A stretch of DNA of 64,000 nucleotides from Shinella zoogloeoides (GTDB lineage Bacteria; Pseudomonadota; Alphaproteobacteria; Rhizobiales; Rhizobiaceae), in contig NZ_CP086610.1 in assembly GCF_020883495.1 (NCBI RefSeq), positions 3,179,001 to 3,243,000 on the forward strand, given 5' to 3'. Under the pieces are notes generated by a model. It saw nothing but the letters and a program-made list of their open reading frames with translations, did no database searches and was not told the DNA's origin. Position 1 is the first letter of the stretch, and every line of letters begins with the position of its first letter. A program made the position numbers and the translations under genes. Of this stretch, positions 10,341 through 19,215 are shown in pieces.

Positions 10341-11579
10341 ATGTCCGGTTCGATCTCCCCGCTCGCTCCCAAAACCTATGCCGACATGCCGCCGCTGCGC
10401 GGCGTGCGCATGGCGACCGCCGCCGCCGGGATCAAGTACAAGAACCGGACCGACGTGCTGATGATGGTCTTCGACCGCCCCGCGACGGTGGCGGGCGTCC
10501 TCACGCGCTCCAAATGCCCCTCCGCCCCGGTCGATTTCTGCCGCGCCAACCTTCCGGGCGGCGTCGCGCGCGCCGTCGTGGTCAATTCCGGCAATGCGAA
10601 TGCCTTTACCGGCCGCAAGGGCCGCGAATCGACGAAGATGACCGCGGAAGCTGCCGCAAAGGCCATCGGCTGCAGCGAGGGTGAAGTCTTCCTCGCATCC
10701 ACCGGCGTCATCGGCGAACCGCTCGACGCCACGAAATTCTCCGGCGTGCTCGACAGCCTCGCCGCCTCCGGCACCGAGGACTTCTGGTTCGAAGCCGCCA
10801 AGGCGATCATGACGACGGACACCTATCCGAAGGTCGCCACGCGCACCGCCGCGCTTGGCGGCGTCACCGTCACCATCAACGGCATCGCCAAGGGCGCCGG
10901 CATGATCGCGCCCGACATGGCGACCATGCTCTCCTTCGTCGTCACCGATGCCGACATTCCCGCCGCCGTGCTGCAATCCCTGCTTTCGGCCGGCGTCGGC
11001 CCGACCTTCAATTCCGTGACCGTCGACAGCGACACCTCGACCTCCGACACGCTGATGCTGTTCGCCACCGGCGCCGCCGCGACCGACGGCCAGAAGCCCG
11101 TGACGGCCGACGATGCCACGCTCGACGGCTTCCGCGCCGCCCTGAACGACCTTCTGCGCGATCTCGCCCTTCAGGTCGTTCGCGACGGCGAAGGCGCGCG
11201 CAAGATGGTGGAGATCACCGTGGAAGGCGCAGAGAACGACGAAGCGGCCAAGCGCATCGCGCTTTCCATCGCCAATTCGCCGCTGGTCAAGACCGCCGTC
11301 GCCGGCGAGGACGCCAACTGGGGCCGCATCGTCATGGCTGTCGGCAAGTCCGGCGAGATGGCCGACCGCGACCGCCTCGCCATCTGGTTCGGCGACGTGC
11401 GCGTCGCCGTCGACGGCGAGCGTGATCCGGCCTATTCCGAGGCCGCCGCCACCGCCGTCATGAAGCGCGAGGACATTCCGGTGCGTGTCGAGATCGGCCT
11501 TGGCAAGGGCCGCGCGACGGTGTGGACCTGCGACCTCACCAAGGAATATGTCGAGATCAACGGCGACTACCGCAGCTAA
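10341..11579 (+). CDS. argJ: Bifunctional glutamate N-acetyltransferase / amino-acid acetyltransferase ArgJ
   Basis: 412 residues. ArgJ transfers the acetyl group from N-acetylornithine to glutamate, and in bifunctional forms also makes acetylglutamate from acetyl-CoA, in cyclic arginine synthesis. The precursor self-cleaves before a threonine in the motif [14 protein letters not shown]; here that threonine is T195, with alanine before it as expected. [11 protein letters not shown] lies near residue 81 and the conserved GEDANWGRI box near 325. The start at 10341 follows GCAGGAAAC and gives the usual family N-terminus. Downstream GNAT and mutT genes are close on the same strand, likely an operon. 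Confidence 0.96.
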   Translation: MSGSISPLAPKTYADMPPLRGVRMATAAAGIKYKNRTDVLMMVFDRPATVAGVLTRSKCPSAPVDFCRANLPGGVARAVVVNSGNANAFTGRKGRESTKMTAEAAAKAIGCSEGEVFLASTGVIGEPLDATKFSGVLDSLAASGTEDFWFEAAKAIMTTDTYPKVATRTAALGGVTVTINGIAKGAGMIAPDMATMLSFVVTDADIPAAVLQSLLSAGVGPTFNSVTVDSDTSTSDTLMLFATGAAATDGQKPVTADDATLDGFRAALNDLLRDLALQVVRDGEGARKMVEITVEGAENDEAAKRIALSIANSPLVKTAVAGEDANWGRIVMAVGKSGEMADRDRLAIWFGDVRVAVDGERDPAYSEAAATAVMKREDIPVRVEIGLGKGRATVWTCDLTKEYVEINGDYRS

Positions 11580-11621
11580 AAGACCGGCGAATCCGTGACC
11601 CTTTCCGGACAGAAGACGACG

Positions 11622-12380
11622 ATGAGCGATCTCCCCAAAGTCCGGCGGCTCGAGGCCGTCGGTTTTCGTGCCTGGCCGGCGGCCACGGTTCAGTATGACG
11701 GAAGCTGGCTCTGCCGGCTGACCGCGGGCCACCCCTCGCGCCGGCTGAACTCGGTCAACCCGCTCGACCCGTCCGATACCCGCGACATCGCGATCCGCCT
11801 TGAAAAGGCGGCAAAGCGCTTCGCCGATTACGGCCGGCCGCTGCTCGTGCGCCAGACGCCGCTTGCGCCGCCGGAGCTGATCGCCTTCATGGACGAGGCC
11901 GGCTGGGCGAATGCCGGCCGGACCGCCGTCATGATGGCCGACCTCGCCAGCCTCCCGCGCGACGAGGGCCTCGATCACCTGCCGAGCCGCGATGTCGGCC
12001 GCTTCGTCGATGCGCGCATCCGCGTGGCCGGCGACGACCCGGCGCTGAAGCCCGGCCTTACCGAGATCATCAACGCCATCAAGGCGGAAGCCGGCCTCTT
12101 CATCTTCGAGGAACCCGACTTCGGCCCGACCGCCGTGACGATCGCCGTGCAGGACAACGACCTTGCCGGCATCCTCCAGCTCGGCGTCGCCGAAGAACGG
12201 CGCGGACAGGGCCTCGGCACCGCCATCCTGCATGCCAGCCTGCGCTGGGCCAAGCTCAAGGGCGCACGCAAGGCCTGGGTGCAGGTCGAGGCGGATAACG
12301 CCGCCGCCCGCGCGCTCTACAGCCGCGCCGGCTTTAAGGACGCCTACGAATACAGCTACCGGGGACCGAACGCGGCATGA
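11622..12380 (+). CDS. GNAT-family N-acetyltransferase
   Basis: 252 residues. The C-terminal third is a GNAT acetyl-CoA site: AGILQLGVAEERRGQGLGTAILHASLRWAKLKGARKAWVQVEADNAAARALYSRAGF, with the Q/RxxGxG/A loop RRGQGLG. The N-terminal half (VRRLEAVGFRAWPA...NSVNPLDP) matches a group seen next to argJ and mutT in rhizobia. I chose ATG 11622; a GTG at 11595 is possible but neither has a strong ribosome site. It overlaps mutT by four bases (ATGA), so the two are translationally coupled. Substrate unknown. Confidence 0.85.
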   Translation: MSDLPKVRRLEAVGFRAWPAATVQYDGSWLCRLTAGHPSRRLNSVNPLDPSDTRDIAIRLEKAAKRFADYGRPLLVRQTPLAPPELIAFMDEAGWANAGRTAVMMADLASLPRDEGLDHLPSRDVGRFVDARIRVAGDDPALKPGLTEIINAIKAEAGLFIFEEPDFGPTAVTIAVQDNDLAGILQLGVAEERRGQGLGTAILHASLRWAKLKGARKAWVQVEADNAAARALYSRAGFKDAYEYSYRGPNAA

Positions 12381-12799
12381 CCGAGACCGTTGCCAAACAG
12401 CGCCGCATCCTTCTCGTCGCCGCCTGCGCGCTGGTCGATGCCGATGGCCGCATCCTTCTGGCGCAGCGCCCCGAAGGCAAGCAGCTCGCCGGCCTGTGGG
12501 AATTCCCCGGCGGCAAGGTGGAGCCGGGCGAGACGCCCGAGGAAACCCTGATCCGCGAGCTGGACGAGGAACTCGGCATCACCACGAAGATCCCCTGCCT
12601 TGCGCCGCTGACCTTCGCCAGCCACACCTATGACGACTTCCACCTGCTGATGCCGCTCTATGTCTGCCGGCGCTTCGAGGGCACCGCACAGGGCCGCGAG
12701 GGGCAGGCGATCAAGTGGGTGCGCCCGAAGGCGCTGCGCGACTACCCCATGCCGCCGGCCGACGAACCGCTCATCCCCTTCCTCATGGACCTTCTCTGA
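12377..12799 (+). CDS. mutT: 8-oxo-dGTP diphosphatase MutT (Nudix hydrolase)
   Basis: 140 residues with a full Nudix box at 46-68 (GKVEPGE then seven residues, REL, DEELGI), fitting Gx5Ex7REUxEExGU. MutT removes oxidised dGTP from the nucleotide pool and prevents A:T to C:G changes. Wording around residues 39-46 (GLWEFPGGK) is typical of MutT itself. The start codon overlaps the GNAT stop by four bases. A short hairpin with a T-run follows at 12810-12831. Confidence 0.93.
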   Translation: MTETVAKQRRILLVAACALVDADGRILLAQRPEGKQLAGLWEFPGGKVEPGETPEETLIRELDEELGITTKIPCLAPLTFASHTYDDFHLLMPLYVCRRFEGTAQGREGQAIKWVRPKALRDYPMPPADEPLIPFLMDLL

Positions 12800-12809
12800 G
12801 CGGGATAGC

Positions 12810-12831
12810 GAGGGATTTACCCTCAATTTTT
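12810..12831 (+). terminator. Probable terminator of the argJ-GNAT-mutT unit
   Basis: GAGGG (12810-12814) pairs with CCCTC (12820-12824) over loop ATTTA and is followed by AATTTTT. The stem is short but placement right after mutT and the T-run support the call. Confidence 0.55.
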
Positions 12832-12840
12832 CAGTCTCCG

Positions 12841-12856
12841 TTAAGCAAACGTTTAG
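12841..12856. promoter_or_regulatory. CtrA-like motif upstream of the small membrane protein and Flp pilin
   Basis: TTAA, seven bases, TTTAG: one mismatch to TTAA-N7-TTAA. It lies about 60 bases before the membrane-protein gene that leads into the pilin gene. CtrA activates pilA in Caulobacter; the link here is inference. Confidence 0.35.
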
Positions 12857-12912
12857 CACCCTCGTTCAAAGATTGGGTCTAACGTTGCAATGAATGCTTA
12901 CGAGATCCTGTG

Positions 12913-13233
12913 ATGCGTGACGAAGACTTCTGGAAAGCCGTTCAGGAGAAGGATTTCACGCCGGCCGGCGACACCCGGACCGGTGCCCTCAATCTTGCCC
13001 TCCTTTTCGGTACAGCCGTGATCGCCCTGGCGCTGGTCCTGACCCCGGTCCTCTCCGCGAAGACCGACAAGCGCATGATCGCCAATGTGCCGGACGACTT
13101 CGACATGATCTCGACGGGTTCGATCCCGGCGGAAAGCGGCACCAAGCGCTATACCGTGCGCCGCAGCGTCCTGCAGGAAATGCCGGGCGCCGTCTGCATC
13201 GTCAACGGCAGTGAAACGGGCGGCGGCTGCTGA
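12913..13233 (+). CDS. Small single-pass membrane protein, function unknown
   Basis: 106 residues: a charged N-terminus (MRDEDFWKAVQEKDF), one strong membrane helix near residues 25-48 (ALNLALLFGTAVIALALVLTPVL), and a polar C-terminal part of about 55 residues with two cysteines (C97 region and the very last residue). I do not recognise a domain. ATG 12913 is chosen over the adjacent GTG at 12910. It lies 23 bases before the Flp pilin gene on the same strand and probably shares its transcript, so a role in pilus assembly or envelope anchoring is possible but unproven. Confidence 0.7.
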   Translation: MRDEDFWKAVQEKDFTPAGDTRTGALNLALLFGTAVIALALVLTPVLSAKTDKRMIANVPDDFDMISTGSIPAESGTKRYTVRRSVLQEMPGAVCIVNGSETGGGC

Positions 13234-13256
13234 ACGAGACCCTTGGGAGAGCGGGA

Positions 13257-13430
13257 ATGATGCGATTTCTGAAGTCATTCCTCGCCGACGCCAAGGGCGC
13301 GACGGCCATCGAATACGGCCTGATGGCCGCCCTCGTCGCCGTCGGCCTGATCGTCGGCCTTTCCGCCCTGGGCGACAGCCTCGACAACACGTTCCAGATG
13401 TTGAGCGAAAGCCTCACACTGGAGGACTGA
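13257..13430 (+). CDS. Flp/Fap-type pilin subunit (57 residues)
   Basis: A short gene: the protein begins MMRFLKSFLADAKGATAIEYGL and continues as a hydrophobic helix (AALVAVGLIVGLSALG) with a short polar tail. The KGATAIEYGL segment is the classic Flp prepilin site, cut by a TadV/CpaA peptidase after the glycine, with the conserved E and Y five and six residues later. Flp pilins form the thin Tad pilus used for surface attachment. ATG 13257 follows GGGAGAGCGGG. No tad/cpa assembly genes are in this window, so this is an orphan or secondary pilin that would need machinery elsewhere. It ends directly against the convergent methyltransferase gene. Confidence 0.92.
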   Translation: MMRFLKSFLADAKGATAIEYGLMAALVAVGLIVGLSALGDSLDNTFQMLSESLTLED

Positions 13431-14303
13431 TCACTCTTGCCCACCTGTCTGCTTGAGCGCATCGGCAAGCCGCATCGCCGCCGAACCGGGCTTCAGCGGC
13501 TTCTGCTGGCTTTCGTGCGGCGCCCAGCCCGATACATAGATGATCGAAAAGGTCGCCCGGATGCGCCCGTCCGGATCGCAGAAGCGTTCGGCATAAAGCT
13601 CCGCCGCCCTGAGCAGGATCGCGCGCGCCAGCGGCCGGCGGCTGCGGCCGGCAAGCGGATTGGCCATGCCCATGGCGCGCAGGTCCTTCATCAGCGGGAA
13701 GATCGAATCGTAGCGGACCGTATAGGTCTCCTTGTCCGTCACCGGCAGCGCGAAGCCGCCGCGCTGGAGCAGCGCACCCACGTCGCGCACATCCGGGAAG
13801 GGGATCACCCGGGGGCTGGCCCCGCCCGTCAATTCGCTTTCCGCCGCCAGCAGGACCTCGCGCAATTCCTGCAGCGTGCCGCTGCCGGGAATGGCCGCCA
13901 TGAACAGCCCGTCCGGCTTCAGCGCACGGCGGATCTGCACGAAGACCCCCGGCGTATCGTTGGTGAGATGCAGGGCGAGCGGCGAGACGATCAGGTTGAC
14001 CGATTGCGGCTCCAGCGGCACGGTCTCGAGCGGCGAGACGATCACCGCCTCGCCGGGCGCTGCAAAGCGCGCGTCGCTCTCCACGCGCAGGATGGCGTCC
14101 ACCTTGCCGGTTTCGGCAAGGGCGCGCGCCACCGCGCCGGTATGGCCGTGCAGCTCGACCGCGTGCTCGAAGCGGCGCTCGATGACGCCGAGCCGTTCGG
14201 CAAGCTCGCGCGCCACCAGGTCGAGCAGGAAATCGGCCGGCTCGCCGCGCAGCGCCCGCAGGCGGTTCGTGTCGATCAGGGCGTGGTCGAAAAGCGTTTC
14301 CAT
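13431..14303 (-). CDS. SAM-dependent methyltransferase, NDUFAF5/BioC-like
   Basis: 290 residues with a class I methyltransferase core: strand AVELHGHTG near residues 48-56 where motif I normally reads like DLGCGTG, strand DAILRVESD near 70, VNLIVSPLALHLTND near 104-118, and RRALKPDGLFMAAIPG near 126-141. The LHLTND segment and the C-terminal pattern resemble the alphaproteobacterial relatives of NDUFAF5, the complex I assembly hydroxylase, and BioC. Motif I is unusual, so SAM binding should be verified. It is divergent from comF (62 bases apart) and convergent with the pilin gene with no gap. Confidence 0.78.
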   Translation of the reverse strand: METLFDHALIDTNRLRALRGEPADFLLDLVARELAERLGVIERRFEHAVELHGHTGAVARALAETGKVDAILRVESDARFAAPGEAVIVSPLETVPLEPQSVNLIVSPLALHLTNDTPGVFVQIRRALKPDGLFMAAIPGSGTLQELREVLLAAESELTGGASPRVIPFPDVRDVGALLQRGGFALPVTDKETYTVRYDSIFPLMKDLRAMGMANPLAGRSRRPLARAILLRAAELYAERFCDPDGRIRATFSIIYVSGWAPHESQQKPLKPGSAAMRLADALKQTGGQE

Positions 14304-14365
14304 GGGAAAGGTCCAGTTCGGATTCCCTGTCGCTTTGGCCGTGAACCGCGGCTATTGTCAACCAT

Positions 14366-15157
14366 ATGAGCGAAAACGGGGCCGATGAAGCGCCGGCAGT
14401 CCCGCTCCGGCAGGCCCTCGCCCGCCGGCTGCGCGGCCTTGCGGGCCTTGCGCTCGACACCGTCTACCCACCCGTCTGCGCCGGTTGCGGCGTGCTTCTC
14501 GGCAGCAAGGCAAGCCTTTGCCCGGCTTGCTGGGCCGGGCTCGCCTTCATCGAACGGCCCTATTGCGAGGTGCTCGGCACGCCTTTCTCGCACGATCTCG
14601 GCCCCGGCATCCTCAGCGCCGACGCCATAGCCAGCCCGCCGCCCTTCGACCGGCTGCGCTCCGTCGCGCTCTATGACGACCTCGCCCGCAGTCTGGTCCA
14701 TGCGCTGAAATATCGCGACCGTACCGAACTTGCGCCGATGATGGCGGCCTGGATGCTGCGCGCCGGCGACGGCAGCGTTCAGGCGGCCGATGTCGTGGTG
14801 CCCGTGCCCCTGCACCGCCTGCGCCTCCTCTGGCGCAAGTTCAATCAGGCCGCCGAACTGGCGCGGGCCCTCGGCGCGCTTTCCGGCACGCCCGTCCTGA
14901 TCGACGCCGTGCGCCGCACGAAGCGCACCCGCCGCCAGATCGGCCTTGGCCCGCGCGCCCGCGAGGACAATGTGCGCGGCGCCTTCACGATTACCCCCGC
15001 AGGTCGCGAGGCTCTTTTCGGCCGCCGCGTCGTGCTTGTCGACGATGTCTACACGACCGGCGCGACGGTTGCCGCCGTCACCCGCATCCTCAAACGGGCC
15101 GGCGTTGCGGACGTCACCGTTTTGACCTTTGCAAGGGCGCTGCCCGGACCTATATAA
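14366..15157 (+). CDS. ComF-family phosphoribosyltransferase-like protein
   Basis: 263 residues. The N-terminal zinc-finger-like double motif CAGCGVLLGSKASLCPACW is near residues 37-55. The phosphoribosyltransferase domain follows, with the PRPP loop RRVVLVDDVYTTGAT near residues 220-233 and the family segment RTKRTRRQIGLGPRAREDNVRGAF before it. ComF supports DNA uptake in naturally competent bacteria, but homologues are widespread in species not known to be competent, so the role here is uncertain. Divergent from the methyltransferase; 35 bases before grxC on the same strand. Confidence 0.92.
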   Translation: MSENGADEAPAVPLRQALARRLRGLAGLALDTVYPPVCAGCGVLLGSKASLCPACWAGLAFIERPYCEVLGTPFSHDLGPGILSADAIASPPPFDRLRSVALYDDLARSLVHALKYRDRTELAPMMAAWMLRAGDGSVQAADVVVPVPLHRLRLLWRKFNQAAELARALGALSGTPVLIDAVRRTKRTRRQIGLGPRAREDNVRGAFTITPAGREALFGRRVVLVDDVYTTGATVAAVTRILKRAGVADVTVLTFARALPGPI

Positions 15158-15192
15158 AAGATAAGGTTTTTCAAGCTTTGGAGCGAAAACGC

Positions 15193-15447
15193 ATGGCTTC
15201 GGTCGTCATCTACACGCGTCAGTTCTGCGGCTATTGCAGCGCCGCCAAGAAACTCCTCGAAACGAAGGGCGTCGCCTATCAGGAGCACGACGCCACCCAC
15301 GCGCCCGAACTGCGGCAGGAGATGATCGAGCGCGCCGGCCGCAACACCTTCCCGCAGATCTTCATCGATGGCCGCCATGTCGGCGGCTGCGACGACCTGC
15401 ATGCGCTGGACCGCGCCGGCGAACTCGACGCGCTTCTGGCCGCCTGA
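15193..15447 (+). CDS. grxC: Glutaredoxin 3
   Basis: 84-residue dithiol glutaredoxin. The active site is C12-G-Y-C15, followed by the TFPQIFIDGRHVGGCDDLHAL segment (cis-Pro and glutathione-binding GG region). GrxC reduces disulfides and glutathione mixed disulfides in the cytoplasm. The start at 15193 is the usual one (MASVVIYTR); upstream there is GGAGCG at reasonable spacing. Next gene starts 11 bases after its stop, indicating an operon with the nitrilase-like and DUF1178 genes. Confidence 0.95.
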   Translation: MASVVIYTRQFCGYCSAAKKLLETKGVAYQEHDATHAPELRQEMIERAGRNTFPQIFIDGRHVGGCDDLHALDRAGELDALLAA

Positions 15448-15457
15448 GGAGACCCCG

Positions 15458-16318
15458 ATGCCCGTCACGATCGCCGCCATCCAGATGTGCTCCGGGACGG
15501 ACCCCGTCCGCAACGTGGAGACGATGCGCCGGCTCGTGCGCGAGGCGGCCGCTAGGGGCGCGGTCTATGTCCAGACACCGGAAATGACCGGGGCCCTCCA
15601 GCGCGACCGCACGGGCCTGCGCGCCATCCTGCGGCAAGAGGAGGACGACCTCGTGGTGGCGGCGGCCGCGCAGCTTGCCGCCGAGCTTGGCATCCATGTC
15701 CATGTCGGCTCCACGGCCATCGCGCTTGCCGACGGCAAGGTCGCCAACCGCGGCCTCCTCTTCGGCCCGGACGGTGCACGCATCTGCGCCTACGACAAGA
15801 TTCACATGTTCGACGTCGACCTCGACAATGGCGAGAGCTGGCGCGAAAGCGCGGTCTATTCGCCGGGCGCGGTGGCGCGCATGGCGGACCTGCCCTTCGC
15901 ACGGCTCGGCTTTGCCATCTGCTACGACGTGCGCTTCCCGGAACTCTTCAAGACGCAAGCTCAGGCGGGCGCGCAGATCATCTCCGTGCCCGCCGCCTTC
16001 ACCCGCCAGACGGGCGAAGCCCATTGGGAAATCCTGCTGCGCGCCCGCGCCATCGAGAACGGCGTCTATATCGTCGCCGCCGCGCAAGGGGGCGTGCATG
16101 AGGACGGCCGCGAGACCTTCGGCCATTCCATGATCGTCGACCCCTGGGGCCGCGTGCTCGCCTCTGCGGGCGGAACGGGCGAGGCGGTCGTGCTTGCGGA
16201 AATCGACATCGCCGCCGTCAAGGCGGCGCATGACAAGATCCCGAACCTGCGCAACGGACGCGCCTTCACGCTCGAAGCCCCGGGCGATCATCCCGTCAAG
16301 GGAGGCGTTGCCGCTTGA
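15458..16318 (+). CDS. Nit-type carbon-nitrogen hydrolase
   Basis: 286-residue nitrilase-superfamily amidohydrolase of the Nit1/Nit2 branch. The catalytic triad is visible: E42 (QTPEM), K114 (YDKIHMFDVDL) and C155 (AICYDVRFPELF). This branch removes deaminated glutathione or omega-amides, a metabolite-repair role that fits its position right after grxC. Start ATG 15458 follows GAGGAG. The final codons overlap the TTG start of the DUF1178 gene. Confidence 0.9.
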   Translation: MPVTIAAIQMCSGTDPVRNVETMRRLVREAAARGAVYVQTPEMTGALQRDRTGLRAILRQEEDDLVVAAAAQLAAELGIHVHVGSTAIALADGKVANRGLLFGPDGARICAYDKIHMFDVDLDNGESWRESAVYSPGAVARMADLPFARLGFAICYDVRFPELFKTQAQAGAQIISVPAAFTRQTGEAHWEILLRARAIENGVYIVAAAQGGVHEDGRETFGHSMIVDPWGRVLASAGGTGEAVVLAEIDIAAVKAAHDKIPNLRNGRAFTLEAPGDHPVKGGVAA

Positions 16319-16743
16319 TCCGCTATGAACTTACCTGCGACAACGGGCACGCTTTCGAGGGCTGGTTCGGCTCGGCGGACGATTTCGACCGCCAGCAGAA
16401 GATGGCCCTCGTCTCCTGCCCCACCTGCGGCTCGGCCCATGTCGCCAAGCGCCTGATGGCCCCTTCCGTCTCCACCGCGCGCAAGAAGCAGCAGCGGCAG
16501 GATCTCGCCGTGCAGACCGGCCAGCGCGAGATGATGACGAAGCTTCGCGAGATCGTCTCGACCATCCGCGCCAATTCCGAGGATGTCGGCGAGCGCTTTC
16601 CCGAGGAAGCCCGCAAGATCCACTACGGCGAAACCGAGCAGCGCGGCCTCATCGGCCGGGCGACGGCGGAAGAAGTGCGCGATCTCCTGGAAGAAGGCGT
16701 CGAGGTCGCCGCCCTGCCCGTGCTACCCGACGATACGAACTGA
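16315..16743 (+). CDS. DUF1178 protein with zinc-ribbon N-terminus
   Basis: 142 residues. The N-terminus resembles a zinc ribbon (C8 and H12 region, then CPTC at 35-38), followed by a conserved acidic helical part (RYGEARKIHYGETEQRGLIG-like region) seen in DUF1178 proteins. Biochemical function is unknown. The start is a TTG at 16315 that overlaps the TGA of the hydrolase gene, so translation is probably coupled. It ends head-on against ubiG with no spacer. Confidence 0.85.
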   Translation: MIRYELTCDNGHAFEGWFGSADDFDRQQKMALVSCPTCGSAHVAKRLMAPSVSTARKKQQRQDLAVQTGQREMMTKLREIVSTIRANSEDVGERFPEEARKIHYGETEQRGLIGRATAEEVRDLLEEGVEVAALPVLPDDTN

Positions 16744-17493
16744 TCACGCGGAGGCGCGCCGCGCCACCAGCATGTAGTTCACGTCCATGTCCTTCGACAG
16801 GTTCCACTGATTGAGCAGCGGATTGAAGAAGACGCCCGTGCGATCCGTCATCGTCAGGCCCGAGGCCGTGAGCGGCTTTTCGATCTCTTCCGGCCGCACC
16901 AGCTTTTCATATTGATGCGTGCCGCGCGGCAGCCAGCGCAGCACGTTCTCGGCCGCGAAAATGGCGAGCGCCGCCGCCTTGAGCGTGCGGTTGATCGTGG
17001 CGACGAACATCATGCCGCCGGGGCGCACCATGGAGGCGCAGGTGGTCAGGAAGAAATCGACGTCGGAGACATGCTCGACCACTTCCATATTGAGCACGAC
17101 GTCGAAGGTCTCGCCGCCTTCCGCAAGAGCCTCGGCCGTCACGGCGCGGTAGTCGACCGGCACGCCGCTGCCCGCCGCATGGGCTTTCGCGATGCCGATA
17201 TTCTTTTCAGAGGCGTCCGCGCCGAGCACTTCCGCCCCCATGCGCGCCATCGGCTCGGACAGAAGCCCCCCGCCGCAGCCGATATCGAGGATGCGCAGGC
17301 CCTCCAGCGGGCGATGGGACTGCGGGTCGCGGCCGAACTGGGCGGAAACGAGGTCGCGGATATAGGTGAGACGAACGGGGTTGAACTTGTGCAGCGGGCG
17401 GAATTTTCCCGTCGGATCCCACCACTCGGCCGCCATCGCCGAAAAGCGGTCGACCTCGGCCTGGTCGATCGTCGTGCGGGCTGCTTCGCTCAT
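16744..17493 (-). CDS. ubiG: Ubiquinone biosynthesis O-methyltransferase UbiG
   Basis: 249 residues. UbiG performs both O-methylations in ubiquinone synthesis. SAM motif [21 protein letters not shown] is at residues 68-87, and the acidic post-motif EVLGADAS follows. Near the N-terminus [30 protein letters not shown] (13-42) is diagnostic of UbiG, as is [23 protein letters not shown] further on. ATG 17493 has AGGAGA upstream. Monocistronic by layout, convergent with DUF1178. Confidence 0.96.
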   Translation of the reverse strand: MSEAARTTIDQAEVDRFSAMAAEWWDPTGKFRPLHKFNPVRLTYIRDLVSAQFGRDPQSHRPLEGLRILDIGCGGGLLSEPMARMGAEVLGADASEKNIGIAKAHAAGSGVPVDYRAVTAEALAEGGETFDVVLNMEVVEHVSDVDFFLTTCASMVRPGGMMFVATINRTLKAAALAIFAAENVLRWLPRGTHQYEKLVRPEEIEKPLTASGLTMTDRTGVFFNPLLNQWNLSKDMDVNYMLVARRASA

Positions 17494-17570
17494 GGCTCGT
17501 CTCCTTCGCGTCGGGATGCCGAAGTGAAGTCGGCCTCCGGGGGCCGGATGTCAAGGGGGCGAAGTGAAGC

Positions 17571-17594
17571 GGGGCGTGGCTCTCGCCACGCCCC
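17571..17594 (-). terminator. Stem-loop between manC and ubiG, possible terminator
   Basis: GGGGCGTGGC (17571-17580) and GCCACGCCCC (17585-17594) form a perfect 10-bp stem with loop TCTC, 32 bases after the manC stop. The downstream minus-strand tract is only mildly T-rich, so termination strength is uncertain. Confidence 0.55.
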
Positions 17595-17625
17595 GCCCGT
17601 TTCAGCGCAATTTTGAAAGGCGAGG

Positions 17626-19053
17626 TCAGCCGCGGCCGAACTCGTCCTCGATGCGAATGATGTCGTCTTCGCCGAGATAGGAGCCGGTCTGCACCTCGAT
17701 CAGCTCGAGCAGGATCTTGCCCGGATTGGAGAGCCGGTGAACCTCGCCCTGCGGAATATAGACGGATTCGTTCTCGCGCAGCGGGATCGTGCGGTCGCCG
17801 ATGGTCACCTCCGCCGTGCCGCGCACGACGATCCAGTGCTCCGAACGGTGGTGGTGCTTTTGCAGCGACAGCCGCTTGCCGGGCGTCACGAACAGCCGCT
17901 TGACCTGGAAGCGCTCGCCGTTCAGCACCGAGGTATAACCGCCCCAGGGGCGATAGGACGTCGGATGCGTCTCGGTCAGCTTCGCCGTCTTCGGCAGGCC
18001 CGCAAGATGCTTCACCAGCTTGCCGACATTCTGGCTGTCCTCCAGCCGCCCGACATAGACCGCATCCTCGCTGGCGATGACCGCAATATTCTCCAGCCCC
18101 TGCACGGCGACATGGATATCGCGCGAGATGACCAGCGAGTTACGCGTGTCGAGCACCGTCGTGCTGCCGTCGGCGACGTTGCCGGCCTCGTCCTGCCGGC
18201 CCGTTTTCCAGACCGAATCCCAGCTACCGAGGTCCGACCAGGAAATCGGCGAGAGCACGACGGCGGCGATCGGCGTCTTCTCGAAGATCGCATAGTCGAC
18301 GGAGATATCCGGCGCGCGGGCAAAGGCCGTCTCGTCGAGGCGTTCGAAATCGAGGTCGTGATGCGCCTTGGAAACCGCTTCGCTCGCCGCGGCCAGCACC
18401 TCCGGCGCATATTGCTGAAGCTCGCGCAGGAAAAGGCCGACCGGCAGCATGAACATGCCGGAATTCCAGAGATAGCCGCCGGCCGCAAGCATGGCCGTCG
18501 CACGGTCTGCATCCGGCTTCTCGACGAAGCGGCGCACGGCATGGGCGCCGTTGCCGAGGTCCTCGCCGGTTTCGATATAGCCGTAGCCCGTGGCCGGCTC
18601 GCTGGGCGTGATGCCGAAGGTGACGAGGCGGCCGGCGCGGGCGGCAGCGGCAGCCTTGGCGATGCAGTCGAAATAGACGGCATTGGCGTCGATCTCGTGG
18701 TCGGAGGCCAGCACCTGCATGATCGCCTCCTCGCCGTGCTTGGCCGCGATCACGGCGGCAGCGGCGGCAAGGGCGGGTGCGGTGTTACGCGCGACCGGCT
18801 CCAGCAGGATCGAGGTGAGCGGCACGCCGGCCGCCCGCGCCTGCTCGGCGACGAGGAAGCGGAAATCGGCATTGGTGACGATGACGGGCGGCTCGTACAG
18901 CGCCGCGTCGGAAACGCGCGACAGCGTCTTCTGGAAGAGCGTCGTCTCGCCGAGGAACTCGAGGAACTGCTTGGGGGCGGAAGCGCGCGACAGCGGCCAG
19001 AGGCGCGTGCCCTTACCGCCGGCCATGATGACGGGTACGATCTTGGTGCTCAT
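17626..19053 (-). CDS. manC: Mannose-1-phosphate guanylyltransferase / mannose-6-phosphate isomerase
   Basis: 475-residue two-domain type II enzyme. The nucleotidyltransferase signature GGKGTRLWPLS is at residues 12-22 and FVEKPD near 170. The C-terminal isomerase cupin has YRPWGGYTSVL near 368, KRLSLQKHHHRSEHWIVVRGTAEVTIGD near 390, and NESVYIPQGEVHRLSNPG. It makes GDP-mannose from mannose-6-phosphate with the help of a phosphomannomutase, feeding exopolysaccharide or LPS synthesis. It stands alone here, with no other nucleotide-sugar genes nearby. The last residues (IRIEDEFGRG) are those usual in rhizobial homologues. Confidence 0.95.
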   Translation of the reverse strand: MSTKIVPVIMAGGKGTRLWPLSRASAPKQFLEFLGETTLFQKTLSRVSDAALYEPPVIVTNADFRFLVAEQARAAGVPLTSILLEPVARNTAPALAAAAAVIAAKHGEEAIMQVLASDHEIDANAVYFDCIAKAAAAARAGRLVTFGITPSEPATGYGYIETGEDLGNGAHAVRRFVEKPDADRATAMLAAGGYLWNSGMFMLPVGLFLRELQQYAPEVLAAASEAVSKAHHDLDFERLDETAFARAPDISVDYAIFEKTPIAAVVLSPISWSDLGSWDSVWKTGRQDEAGNVADGSTTVLDTRNSLVISRDIHVAVQGLENIAVIASEDAVYVGRLEDSQNVGKLVKHLAGLPKTAKLTETHPTSYRPWGGYTSVLNGERFQVKRLFVTPGKRLSLQKHHHRSEHWIVVRGTAEVTIGDRTIPLRENESVYIPQGEVHRLSNPGKILLELIEVQTGSYLGEDDIIRIEDEFGRG

Positions 19054-19215
19054 TCATTCCATCCTGATGCTGGACCTCGCCTTCATGGCGATGGGCGTTT
19101 GACCGCAATCTTGCGCAGGGCCGTAAAGAAAGAGGAAATCGCCTGCAAGTTGCCGACGAAAGAAGCGGCTTTCCCTTCGGTAAGGTAAAGAGGACCTTGT
19201 CAGCGCATGCAGGGC

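Noticed and set aside
14366..15157. Evidence for natural competence from comF
   Set aside because: Lone comF homologues occur widely in bacteria not known to take up DNA, and no other competence genes are in the window.
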